Assembly: GCA_017506865.1 (NCBI GenBank)
Contig: JAFCMP010000035.1
Location: 496,001 to 560,000, forward strand
Reading direction: 5' to 3'
Origin: Tribonema minus
Lineage: Eukaryota > Sar > Xanthophyceae > Tribonematales > Tribonemataceae
DNA length: 64,000 bases
A program made the translations under genes and the position numbers. The number at the start of each line of letters is the position of its first letter. Position 1 is the stretch's first letter. Below the pieces are notes generated by a model. It saw only the letters and a program-made list of their open reading frames with translations, searched no databases and was not told where the DNA came from. Below, piece after piece: positions 35,101 to 44,880 of this stretch.

Positions 35101-37983
35101 GTGCCACCATCTGCCTTGTTGGCAAGTTATTGCACGCGTAAAGCTGTACATGGTACGTCCACGCCTATTCGCTTCAACGAACCGCAAGTGAAATCGTGTC
35201 GCAATGAGCAGCGCTCGCCTGTAGTAGAGTGTGTTGGCGAGCATCTGCGCGGCGGCGGGCGTGGACATGTCCTTGCCAATGTTGTGCTTGTACATGACCA
35301 TGCGGTGGTCCAGCATCTTCCACAGCGTCGTCACGTCGGACCTGGGCGAGGCGAAGACGGAGGAGCAGCGGCAGCAGTGCTCGGCAACGTCAGCGGCGAC
35401 TTCAGCGCACCGGAACTGCCGGACAAAAGGTGTCTGATGAAGGGAGGGGGCATTTGGGGGGTCAATCAAAGGTGCGCGGTCTCTGGTGTGTGTGTGTGTT
35501 GGGGGGGGGGGGGGGTCAATCAGTGGGGGCGGGGGGAGGAGGGGTTGATCAGGAGGTGCCCAAGACGGCGCTGCCCCGGGAAGCTGTATGCGGTGCGGGA
35601 GGTTGTCGGTCCAGCACAAGTGCAGAAGACCAGCACAAGTGCAGAAGACCGCAGAGGGCATCTGCCGTTCAGGTCAATGGCACTGAAGCTGGGTGATGGG
35701 TAAATGCACGGCACGGTCGTTGTCTGGCACAGGCGAGCCGCACGTGCACGCACCTACTTCAACTTGAAGTGCTCGACTCCTCGCGGAGCATCGCGCATCT
35801 GCACCCGGTGCTAGCTATGACGCGACTGCTCGTGAACTGGCGGAAGCACTCTTGTAGTGGCATGACTCTGCGTTCACTACTTCAACTTGAACTGCCCCGC
35901 ACACTCGCTCGCATCGCGCGCCTGCACCCGGCGCTCGCTATGACGCATTTGCTCGTGAGCTGGTAGAGCTTGGTCTGGTCGCGCGGCATGCATCTGCATT
36001 CACTACTTCAACTTGAAATGATCCGCTCTCCGCGGAGCATCGCGCACCTGACCCAACTCTGGCTATGACGCATTTGCTCGTGAGCTGGCAAAGGCGCTCA
36101 GTCTAGACAACGTGGCAATTCACTACTTCAACTTGAACTGCCTCCCCGCCATTCGCACGCATCGCGCTCCTGTACCTGGCGCTGGCTACGATGCATTTTG
36201 CTCGTGAGCTGGCGGAATAGCTCGGTCTGGTCGCGCGGCATGAATTTTCACTACTTCAACTTGAACTGCCCAGCACTAGCACGTAACGCACCTGCACCCG
36301 GCGCTGGCTATGACGCATTTACGCGTGAGCTGGAGGAGGCGCTCGCGCGACATGAATTCACAACTGCAACTTGAACTGCCCCAACTTCAACTTGAACTGC
36401 CCACCGCCCCGCCACGCACCTGCACCCGGCGCTCGCTATGACGCATTTGCTCGTGAGCTGGTGGAGCTTGGTCTGATCGCGCGACATGATCTGGTAGCCC
36501 GTAGACATGCGCGTGTCGGCGCCAATGACCACGTAGTCCTCGCCCGCGACCGCCAGCGTCGTTCCGCCGTTGAAGTCGTATGGACTCCAGCGCCGCTGGA
36601 TTGAAGCAGCAGCAGTGGCAGAAGCAGCAGCGGCAGTGGCGTGTGCGTCAGCGACTAGTGCTGCCGCCGATGGCAGCGCGCAATGATACTCACTGATGGA
36701 AGTGAAATGTATATGTACTTGAGGTGTTACATTATGCACGTGCTGCTTCGTGAGACGGCCGCGGGCACGCAGCGCACTGCAACTGCAGCGCGCCCTGTGA
36801 TGGCCGACGCACGACGACTCGCGTAGCCGGATGATGGGGGACAGAGGCCCTGATGCGGGCCGCAGCGCGTGCGCCGTCAGCCATCGGCGCGGTGACGCGG
36901 CTGATGTCGCCCGGGGTGCGCCGCTGCGTGCGCAAGCAATGCACCCCGACAACAGCAACCGCATCCTCGCATGCAGCGTCGAAGTACATGAGAGTACAGG
37001 TCAGCGAGCGCTCACTTGCAAAGGGGTATGTGTGCATGGTATGGCATCAGGCGAGGATCGGCCAGCACTGCGCGCGCCCCAAGCGGATCGAAAGACGAGC
37101 TAAGCACCACACCGTGGGAGGCGCACGCGGGCCGGCGCCACGGCGGCAGCGCCGGCGGCGGCGGCAGTATGCGCGGGTCTGCGCACAAGCAGATGTCATC
37201 CGATGCTCGTCAAGTGCAGTACATGGCCAGCCACTGGTCGCCAGTTGTTTGCCGCCGCTGGCGACCCGAGTGCGCAGTTTCTGCCGGCGGCAGCACGTCT
37301 GCAAACGTGCAACAGAAGCGGCCGCCTGTAGCGTTGCGCAAGCAGCAGCACGCAGCGCGCCAGCCGCACGGACCGCCGCACGGCGCTGCGAGTCTGTCCG
37401 CATGCTCTGCGCAGCCGCACAGCTGCAGCCTGCAGGCTACACGAGTCCAGGTGAGGCTGCTCACACGCTTTCGGCACTCCGCTGAGCCACGCTGCTTGCC
37501 AGCCTGCCCCCGCTTAGGTCAGCGTTGGTCGTACTTCGTATGCGGCCAACGTGCCCATGGTCATACGCAACAGGGAGCCCATACGACATGGCGCCTCAGC
37601 GACTGTCCTGACGAGCTGCTGCCGATGGGCTGATCGCCGCCGGCGTCGCTCTGACGCGCAGCGCAGCGCCGCCGCCGCCGCTGGCCAGCGTATCCCAGCA
37701 TCACCGCAGCGCAGGCGCTCAGTACAAGAGCGGGTATGCACGCATCCAGACCGCTGCGCCAGCGCCGCCGCGCAGCCGTGCTCCCCGCGCAGTGGACCCA
37801 GCACAACATTGACGAAGACTTGGCCTCACAGACTCGCACCAAGGCTGCGCAGCCTCAGCAGTGGCATGGGGCGGCGACGCAGCGGCGATCTGACAGCGCT
37901 TGGCTCACCTCAAAGGGGTTCTGCGTCACGCCGTGGTCAATGTCCGAGGGCCGCACGTCAGACTGCCCTTCCGTGCTCCACAT
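32198..37983 (-). CDS. PSMB1: 20S proteasome subunit beta-6 (PSMB1)
   Basis: Non-catalytic outer-ring beta subunit of the 20S proteasome core. Exons, read on the minus strand: 37983-37909, 36595-36420, 35341-35219, 34580-34436, 33369-33196, 32221-32198. They give 238 residues, close to the family's usual 240 or so. Residues 1-25 ([14 protein letters not shown] to HGVTQNPFE) are the propeptide region, then [93 protein letters not shown] and a final IFNLKKD. The beta-6 position is shown by WSPY..NGGT and the C-terminal LKKD. The last exon is only 24 bases. Intron 3 uses a GC donor (CAGGCGAGC at 35219). Start: first in-frame ATG of a plausible first exon that follows a C24 run and acceptor-like GCAG; an untranslated exon may lie upstream. 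Confidence 0.93.
33018..33110 (-). repeat. Exon-tail echo of PSMB1 exon 33196-33369
   Basis: The gene-sense exon end ([13 protein letters not shown]) and GTGGGAG donor recur about 171 bases downstream as [13 protein letters not shown] plus GTGGGAG. The true continuation is the 24-base exon at 32198-32221, so this copy is intronic. Confidence 0.9.
33391..33620 (-). repeat. Direct repeat in PSMB1 intron 4
   Basis: Two diverged copies of a unit of about 110 bases (plus-strand starts near 33391 and 33525) share GCGCGTTGGCAAA, GGTGCGCCGG and a CTAACC-rich end. The second passes into CCCTAA-type sequence at 33607-33654. Confidence 0.75.
34056..34085 (+). repeat. Perfect CCCTAA tract in PSMB1 intron
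   Basis: Five uninterrupted CCCTAA units, written on the plus strand, lie within the intron 33370-34435. In gene sense it is TTAGGG. Confidence 0.95.
35501..35515 (-). repeat. C15 run in PSMB1 sense before acceptor
   Basis: In gene sense this is a C run about 160 bases before the acceptor of the 35341-35219 exon. A longer one (38004-38027, C24 in gene sense) lies just upstream of the first coding exon and ends in GCAG. Confidence 0.7.
35757..36490 (-). repeat. Array of five exon-tail echoes in PSMB1 intron 2
   Basis: About 60-75 bases of the exon end (real copy 36420-36490) recur near 36288-36360, 36164-36247, 36044-36105, 35919-35990 and 35797-35850, spaced about 120-125 bases. Every spacer contains ACTTCAACTTGAA or a close variant. 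In gene sense the copies at 36288 and 36044 keep an intact CAG|GTGCG donor; that at 35919 has GC; the other two have lost GT. The order suggests stepwise growth and decay. Confidence 0.95.
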
Positions 37984-39464
37984 GGCCAGCGCCGGCGCGC
38001 TGCGGGGGGGGGGGGGGGGGGGGGGGGCAGTTTTCATAAGATGAGGCGCATTGCGCGGTGTGTTGAGACCTCTGCACTGCTAGGGTATCGTTGCTGGCCG
38101 CAGGGGGTTGAGGCGGTGCAGCGATCGTGCGCGCTGAAGGGTGCCGCATGTGATAGAGCACCAATCAGCGATTTCATCTCGCGCATTGATGGTGGGACGT
38201 TTGACAGCAAGTAGGTTTACTGAGTGTATGCGACGGCCCGACGCTGCGGCCTGTAACATGTCACACAGCAAGTAGGTTTACTGAGTGTATGCGACAGCCC
38301 GACGCTGCGGCCTGTAACATGTCACACAGATTGATGGTGGCACTCAGGCTGACAGGAAACGGTGCGCCAGATGGACTTGCCAAGGCACGTTGAAGTGGCA
38401 ACAGTACATACAGCAGCAGAGTCGCACTGGGCCCTTATTGGTGTGCAATATGTTTGTGGCGCTATCAGTTTTACAGTGTAAAACCACCACATGGGGTAGC
38501 CCGGCCAGCACCAGATGGTTCGACGTCAGTCATATCAGTGAGTGATGGAGCAGGTTCATTCAGCCACATGAGAGATTGATGAAACAGTCACGGTTCGTCT
38601 GTGCAGGTTGCCTCCTGAGGTGGGCTCCTAACATTAGTAGGCTGCAATCCTTGCCCCAGCATGCTAGTTGCAGTGGCACGTGCCAAGTCTATGTTGCGAG
38701 CTCTCAGGCGCACCTGATGGCACATCAAACATCGTCGTAAACAGCCTTCTGATGACGCCACGAGGATACAAGACTTCCGAAGTCTGAAATGGGCAAGACT
38801 TCTTCAATTGCCAACTGCTGTGTGCGACAACACCCAGTTGCATCAACTTGCCCACTGCCATGGTGAAGTGGATCCTTGGGCGCTCACAATAAGAAGGTGT
38901 GGTGAATGGTGGTGGCTTACCTGGGCGCTTGCTGCTGCATTCCTGCGAACGCCATTGTAGCCTCGCGAAGGACTCCGGCGCTTTCAGCTTTGCCTGCTGG
39001 CTTCGCAGGTTTTGCCTTCTCACTGCTGCAGCTCGATCAAGGCCACACTGTGTGTGCAGGTCCGATAAAGCACAATCGCCGACAGGTGTTTCAGTGCAAA
39101 TCTCCCGTCAACGTCTCTGTAAGCACGAAGTAGCGCCTCCTGTGAGATCCTTGCAGCCTAATTCGCAGATCTGAAGAAGTCATGGAAGATAGGCCCTAGC
39201 ACTAAGTAGGGTTAGCATGAAGTTCGCCACCCGTGTGCGGCGCACACTCATGCATATTTAAAGCGCAGGCTCAAGCGCAAAGAAGGCATGCACCATGTAT
39301 CGCAGCCTTCCTGCCATCCCGATGAAGGCTACAAGACGAGCACCCGCCTTTCCAAAGTGCGCAAGTTTTCGTTCGCCTGAGCCGCTGAACATTAGGTTGG
39401 GGGTGGCGCGCAAGACACTCATGAGGCTGCTGCCAAAGCAGTTGCAGCGCGCAACACACATGGG
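37984..39464. other. Intergenic upstream of PSMB1
   Basis: It holds the C24 run (gene sense) at 38004-38027 and a 61-base tandem duplication at 38205-38326, then low-complexity unique sequence. No gene recognised. A 56-codon basic frame at about 39294-39464 (+) has no family resemblance. Confidence 0.6.
38205..38326. repeat. 61-base tandem duplication
   Basis: Two copies starting at 38205 and 38266 differ at about one position. Flanking GATTGATGGTGG-type sequence on both sides hints at a larger original unit. Confidence 0.95.
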
Positions 39465-40595
39465 TTAGTTGGGCGGAACCTCAGTGCGCCAGGCCATCGT
39501 CCACGTGAGTACATGTGTGGTTCTCGCTCCGATGCTCAAACCCGGACGTGTGCACCAGCTAGCTACCAGCGGTGGAAAGAGGCGCTGATCAGCCACTTCG
39601 ACAGTCCGCAACAGCGCGAGCGCTGATAGGGCATGGCACGCGTCGCTGTCTGCGGTCGCGCCGGGCCAGCACCCACTCGAATACGGCAATGTGGTCCTAA
39701 CGGTGGTGCGCCGCCGTTGCGATTCGACGTGGTCATCGGCAGTTGCACTGTCGCAAGGACCAAATTGCCGTATTCGAGCGGGTGCTGGCCCGGTGTGCCG
39801 CAGAAGTGCAGCGCGTGTCATGCCCTCTCGCACTGTTACGGGCTGTCGAAATGGTTGATGAGTGCTTCCTTGCACCGCTAGTAGCTCGTGAACATGTCCA
39901 TGGATGCGACCTCGTGTTCGTCCAGGAAGTGCACCGCCACCGCTGCTGCTGCTGCTGCTGCTGCTGCTACTGCTGTCGCTGCTGCTGCTGCCGCTGCTAT
40001 CTGCCGCCGCCACTGCCGTCGCCGCTGCCGTCGTCGCTGCTGCTGTCGCCGCCGCCACAGCCGCCGCCATCATGCCGCCGCTGCTGTGGTGGCCGCGGCG
40101 CGTGTGGCCGTCTTTGCACTTGCAGCGCCCCCTGGTCCTGCGCCGCATGCCAGGAATGGCTGCTGTCGCTGCCGCATCGCGCAGCGCTGAGCTGCTGCGC
40201 TCGCGGTGCAGGGACTTGCCAGGCGGCTCGACGCGGGCCAAGCCGGCGTTGCCAGCGCCGCCTCTGCTTGTCAGTGACATACTGCTGAAGCCACTGCCGC
40301 TGACGCCATTCTGGCCTGCGCGTGGGGGCCCCTGAGAAGCTCTCTCGCCGGCGCCGCCAGTAGGCGCGCCTTCGCCGACGTCAGTTGCGCCGCTGCCGGC
40401 AGTGCTCGCGCGTCGGCCACCAAGACCAAAGTAGGCAGCGTCGAGCCTATGCTCCAGCAGCTGCTTGAGCACCACGACCTCGTGGCGCCAATCCAGCCAC
40501 TCCTGCGCAGCCCTTTTGCCGTTGGTGCCGCCCTGGTACTCAATGTTGTACTGCCAATCGTGGCAACTGCATGCCCCAGGCCTGTACGCACGCAT
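39465..40595 (-). CDS. Uncharacterised low-complexity protein
   Basis: An open frame of 376 codons on the minus strand. Its first part looks like real protein: DWQYNIEYQGG, then EWLDWRHEVVVLKQLLEHRLDAAYFGLGGR, possibly helical or coiled-coil. It then becomes Gly/Ser/Ala-rich, with a basic Cys/His patch (RGRCKCKDGHTRRGHH) and a serine run from a CAG/CTG-type repeat. The end runs into the inverted repeat at 39540-39895, so the true C terminus is doubtful. An intron may precede position 40560. No family recognised. Confidence 0.35.
   Translation of the reverse strand: MRAYRPGACSCHDWQYNIEYQGGTNGKRAAQEWLDWRHEVVVLKQLLEHRLDAAYFGLGGRRASTAGSGATDVGEGAPTGGAGERASQGPPRAGQNGVSGSGFSSMSLTSRGGAGNAGLARVEPPGKSLHRERSSSALRDAAATAAIPGMRRRTRGRCKCKDGHTRRGHHSSGGMMAAAVAAATAAATTAAATAVAAADSSGSSSSDSSSSSSSSSSSGGGALPGRTRGRIHGHVHELLAVQGSTHQPFRQPVTVREGMTRAALLRHTGPAPARIRQFGPCDSATADDHVESQRRRTTVRTTLPYSSGCWPGATADSDACHALSALALLRTVEVADQRLFPPLVASWCTRPGLSIGARTTHVLTWTMAWRTEVPPN
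39540..39895. repeat. Large imperfect inverted repeat
   Basis: The arms at about 39540-39700 and 39757-39895 are reverse complements over roughly 140-160 bases with scattered mismatches and small gaps; the best stretch is about 36 bases beside the loop (GGCCAGCACCC...). Both arms encode a similar peptide ending in GLSKWL on opposite strands. A miniature inverted-repeat element or a local inverted duplication are the options. Confidence 0.85.
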
Positions 40596-40649
40596 CCTCG
40601 CTGATGATTACAACCCTCTGCATGGCGACAACAGTGGAAATACGGCCTA

Positions 40650-41311
40650 CTTGCGCGACGTAGCTGCTGTAGATGAGGCCCTCGTTGGCGCCCACCCCTC
40701 CGGCACACCTGGCAAGGAGTCCGCGTACTGCGTGTCAAGCCCGTGCACCGCGGTGAGCGGCCGCTGCTTCTCTTCCACTGCAGCTTTCAGGGCCGCAGTA
40801 TGTGTATGATATACCTCCTCTGACCGCGCTTCGAAATATCACGACAGTGGTGCATCTGCCCGTTCGGCTGTGGAGACCTCCGTGTCCGACGCCTCGCTGC
40901 CCATGTTGCCTGCGGACTTGAGAGGGCGGTGTGTGCTGCGCCCTGCGCCGCCGCTACCGCCCCTGTTGCCAGTTCCACTTTGACGCCGGCACGTCGTTCG
41001 GCAACGTGCGCCGCGGCGTCAGTGCCCGCACCGCTGGCACCGCTGCCTGCGCCGCTTGCTCCAGCACCTGTACTGCCAGCGTCAACGCCCGCTCCACCAG
41101 CGCCGCAGCCTGCATAATTGGCGCCACCGCCCGCGCCGCTAGCACCACCGCCTGGGCTGCCAGAGGCCCGCTGCACGGCGCTGCGCACCGCCGGCGCCGT
41201 TTGCCGCGCAGCGCCGCCGCCGGCGCCATCAGTGCCACTACTCGTGCTGCCTGCACCAGAGCCGTGATCATTGCTGTTCATGCCAGCGGGCTGCTGTGCA
41301 GCGCCGCGCAC
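40650..41311 (-). CDS. Possible 5' exons of the uncharacterised minus-strand gene
   Basis: An open frame from 41311 on the minus strand encodes a Gly/Ala/Ser-rich stretch (GASGAGGGA, GAGSGASGAG) and then VKVELATGAVAAAQ. Near 40790-40690 another frame reads AALKAAVEEKQRPLTAVHGLD and ends in CCAGGTGTG, a possible donor. These may be exons of the gene ending at 39465, but I could not find phases that join them cleanly. Confidence 0.25.
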
Positions 41312-43518
41312 TGCCGTGACCTGCTGCCCAGCGCCTTGTGCTGCTAACGCCTGTTGGCCGGCGTCATCTGTCGCGGCAGTACCTCCAGCGCCGCCAGCGC
41401 TAAGTTAAAGGCCCCTAGCCCCTGGGTCAAGGCTGGCGCACCCGCCGTTCTGCGGAATGTCCCGCCTAGACGTTCCCCTCTTGCACGAACTACAAGGCGG
41501 CTTTACAGGCCTGTGATCGATCACCTGGACCCGGTGCACTTGCTGAAACGGTCCCAAACTTTTGCGCCTATTTAGGCACTGAGGCGGGCATGATGGCGTT
41601 GCGCTGCCGCAGCGGCTGCACTCATGCGCGAAACTGCCGTGCAACAAAGTTTGAAGATAGAGATGGCGGCGTCACACTGTGTAGGTCATTTGCTGTACTG
41701 CAGAGTCTGTTCTCTTTTGAAGTTGTATATGTTGAAGTTTGATTAACAAGGGTGCGTTGAGAATGGCACTGTTGCCAAGATAACGTTGGAGTATGTGTTG
41801 TCATTTTTTAGGTCATCGGGTTGAAGCTCTGGGGTATTGAGCGGCCTAGGCTCGAGCTCCATTGCGACTAGGGTCGTCCCTTGATTCATGAGCTTCTCAT
41901 AAACTCGTGCTTTATCGGCCACAACAGTGTCTGACCCAACTGCAGTTCGACTGAGGTGCACGCTCAGCTCTGAAGGAGTGATTGCAGTCCAAAGTGTACG
42001 TATGGACTTGTATTTATAAAGTCTAAAGTGTACAGTACGCGGACTGGACTGGAAAGGGGGGGGGGGAAGATGGCGTAGGGGGAAAAGCCTTGCCCAACCA
42101 GTTGAAGTACGAACTGTTGACGGCAGGTCCTACCATGCAGAGAGATGTCTGATAGATAGACCTATCAATCATGGCAAGCCAGTGTCTCCCGATAAAACCA
42201 CAACATCAAGGACCAAATGCAGCAAGGACAATGGGACAATGTATAGCTAGATAGACCCTCTTCGTTGATTTCTGTGTCAGGGAAAAAACTTTAGCCACAT
42301 CGCTGGTGCAGGCGGAGCCACGCCAAACCCTGATACGGTTAAGGCAATGCTTGCATTGTAATCGCCACTGGACTCCAGCAGCGGCAAGCCTCTGGCAGAC
42401 AAGCAATTGGTGCAGACCGTCATGGGCTCCAGTTGCTAAGGCGCTACATCGTGGACTTCAGCAAGCTAGCAACGCCCATCATAGAGCTCGCCAAGACAAG
42501 ATTTTGCATCTGCAGTGTCGACAGCACGTGTACCAACGGCTGAAGGAAGCTATGAGCGGCGCCACGCTGGATATGCACCCACATCTCTTGCCGCCATTTG
42601 TATTCAATCGAAGTTCCTATATCCCTCAAGAAGGACACAGCCGCACGTGCCCCGTTCTTGTGCTGCTTTGATCTTGAAAGAGAAGCTGTCCCTTTTTCAT
42701 TGAACTGTACATAGTCGATGCCATTGTTTGATATCTGCTCTTTGCTTAGTCGTATGCGGTTGGAGTCTTATGCGCGTCGTCACGGTGCAGTGCCAGCATG
42801 GTGCTGCTTAGAACTAGCCCGGCTAGAACTAGCCCGGCTAGAACTAGCCCGGCTTTCACGTACGGCAGCCTAGGATGTGGAGCGCATCAGAGAGTTTGCC
42901 GCTGTGACAGGGAGCGTTACTGTTCTAGTCAGATGTGTCGAATGACAGCCGATGCCGTAAACATGCCGCTTAGTGCCTGATTGCAACTCATGATCGTCGC
43001 TCTGTCCAGGGCCTGGATGGTTTGTGGGCCTGTTCGTCGCGGCCTAGTGGCGGGCCAGGCTGCTAGAGCCGCGCTTCATCGCGTGTCATATGATGGCCTG
43101 GTGTTACCCCGACGCTACTGTACCCTGTGGGGTGCACGACACTGGTGGGTCAAGCGTGCCTTCAGTTTCTCCGAGCGCTGCGGCCGAAATCGCTAAGTTT
43201 GACGTAACTGGGCGTCGCAACCTGGGCATCGCAGGCGAGAACGACACACACACACACACACACCTGTTGTTTTGAACTGCAGCGGTGACGCTCCTTAGGA
43301 TTGCACTTGCGCGCTAGGGTTAGTCTCCTAACTCACGAGCTCCTGTTCTCCTGGAATCACACGGTGTCTGAACCATTTGCAGTTGGCAGGAGGTGCAGCG
43401 AAGAAAAAAATGACATCATCGACGTCCTGCTTATCTCAAAATGCGTTTTTTGGTGTTCAGTCCAAGTGTACTGAGTGTACGGTACGCGGACTGGACTGGA
43501 GGGAGAAAAAGGCCTGAC
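41312..43518. other. Gene-poor stretch
   Basis: GC content drops compared with the left part. It includes a short tandem CTAGAACTAGCCCGG repeat (about 42810-42854), a CA run at 43243-43262 and a G run near 42057-42066. A block containing ACGCGGACTGGACTGGA occurs at about 42030-42050 and again at about 43480-43500, next to the tRNA gene. No protein gene recognised. Confidence 0.6.
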
Positions 43519-43591
43519 TGCTCAGGGCGAGGATCGAACTCGCGACCTTCCGATTATGAGACGAACGCGCCACCGATTGCGCCACCCGAGC
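43519..43591 (-). tRNA. tRNA-Met (anticodon CAU), elongator type
   Basis: A 73-base gene. The 7-bp acceptor stem pairs fully (GCTCGGG with CCTGAGC, one G-T pair) and the discriminator is A at 43519. D-arm, TTCGATC T-loop and a CTCATAA anticodon loop are visible; the anticodon lies at 43556-43558. The anticodon stem ends in a T-T mismatch. It resembles eukaryotic elongator rather than initiator tRNA-Met. There is no intron and no encoded CCA. Confidence 0.93.
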
Positions 43592-43654
43592 TGCTGATGT
43601 TTGTGGGTTGTTTTTGCTTAATTAGAGTGCATTACAAGCTCCAGAACACCACGC

Positions 43655-43870
43655 GCCATACCAAACCCCGTGATTACTGCCAGCATCCATGTATATATGC
43701 ATACATTATCACGAGGGGAATGATCTTTGACGGCGGGCGTCACACGTAACTGAAACCCTAACCCATGCAGGGCAAGCTGCGGTCAATGCTACAGGTTGTC
43801 ACCGGCAATGCAGCAGGGTGTGAAGGGTACGAGCTAGGTCATAATCTACCTACGGTCAATCACTGGCAGG
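43655..43870. repeat. Dispersed repeat, copy 1 of 2
   Basis: Blocks GGGAATGATCT, GGGCGTCA, CCCTAA, GCAGGGCAAGCT and CTACGGTCAATCA occur in the same order here and at 50945-51062 inside a SEC20 intron. They are moderately diverged. Confidence 0.75.
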
Positions 43871-44329
43871 CAAATGTGATGCAGGTCATGCATCACCAGT
43901 GCCAAATCAGCAGGCAGGTGACACACAGGCCTGCAGTTATGCAGGGACAGTGCAACATTGTGGCGTGTATGAAATGATATGGGCAATGCAGCAAATACTA
44001 CTAGCAAGATACATGGCAATCCAGTTTACCATGTGAGAGCGTATGGCATAGCAGTGAGCAGGCCATGGCGGCACAACGCAAAGCATCACGAGGAACACAT
44101 TCATGTACGCAAAATGGTTGGGCAGATACTGAGCCATGAATCTGTTGACAATGTGTGGACCTACAGATGAAAACTGCAGGACGAACGAAAGGGGGGCTGT
44201 TGTGCATAGCTTGCTGGTGCTCGTCATAGGTCTCCTGCGGCCAAGCTTCATGACCCAAATGGCAAGACTTGACTTCGTAGGAACACAAACAGTCATAAAC
44301 TCCTTTGCCAACCCTACAGCACGATGAGG

Positions 44330-44880
44330 CCTCTCGAGCAACTCTGCATGTGGTGGCAGCCCAACATATGTATGATCCGGTGATCCTAATGTAGCTGGTT
44401 GCCCGTGTGGCAACTGCAGATGTGCAATGTGAGGCTCCGCACATGATTCAACACCAGGGGACTGAATGCGTCCACGGGTGAGGCATTGATGAATTCATGT
44501 CATTTATGTTGCACTGCGACGACTTGCATGGCTGCAGCTCTGCGCTTGGAGCGCCTCTCGCATTCAGCCGCCACCCTCTGTGCGCGTTGTTCCAGAGAAG
44601 CATACGAGCAGCCGCCCTAGCACGATCTGCAGCAAGTGGCCGAACACATTTCTGTGGTGTCTCTTGCGCACGAGCATGAGACTGCCTAGCACGATTCACA
44701 GCGAGTCGTTGCTCACGTTGCTCTCTGGTGTCTCGCGAACAGACTCTAGCATGTTTACAGCAGGCCGTTGCCTACGTTACTCTGGAGTCCACACACAGAC
44801 CGCCTAGCACGGGCAAAAGCAAGCCGATGCTCACGCTGCTTCCATAGCCGTGTCCACGACCAGCCACCTTTTTGCACCTC
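44330..44880 (-). mobile_element. Decayed coding remnant with 23-residue charged repeats, copy A
   Basis: On the minus strand, frames broken by indels encode imperfect repeats of the type ARETPEQREQRLAADRARQ (about 69 bases per unit), followed by LLW.NAHRGWRL-like DNA and a region homologous to 51650-51890. Such Arg/Glu repeats are known from Helitron-encoded helicase proteins and some other eukaryotic repeat proteins, so a transposon relic is my inference. No helicase or Rep motif was seen. Confidence 0.5.

Noticed and set aside
36740-36785. LTKQH segment resembling the plant beta-6 N terminus as PSMB1 exon 1
   Set aside because: No in-frame ATG nearby; the 37909-37983 segment gives a start codon, a correct phase and the right protein length.
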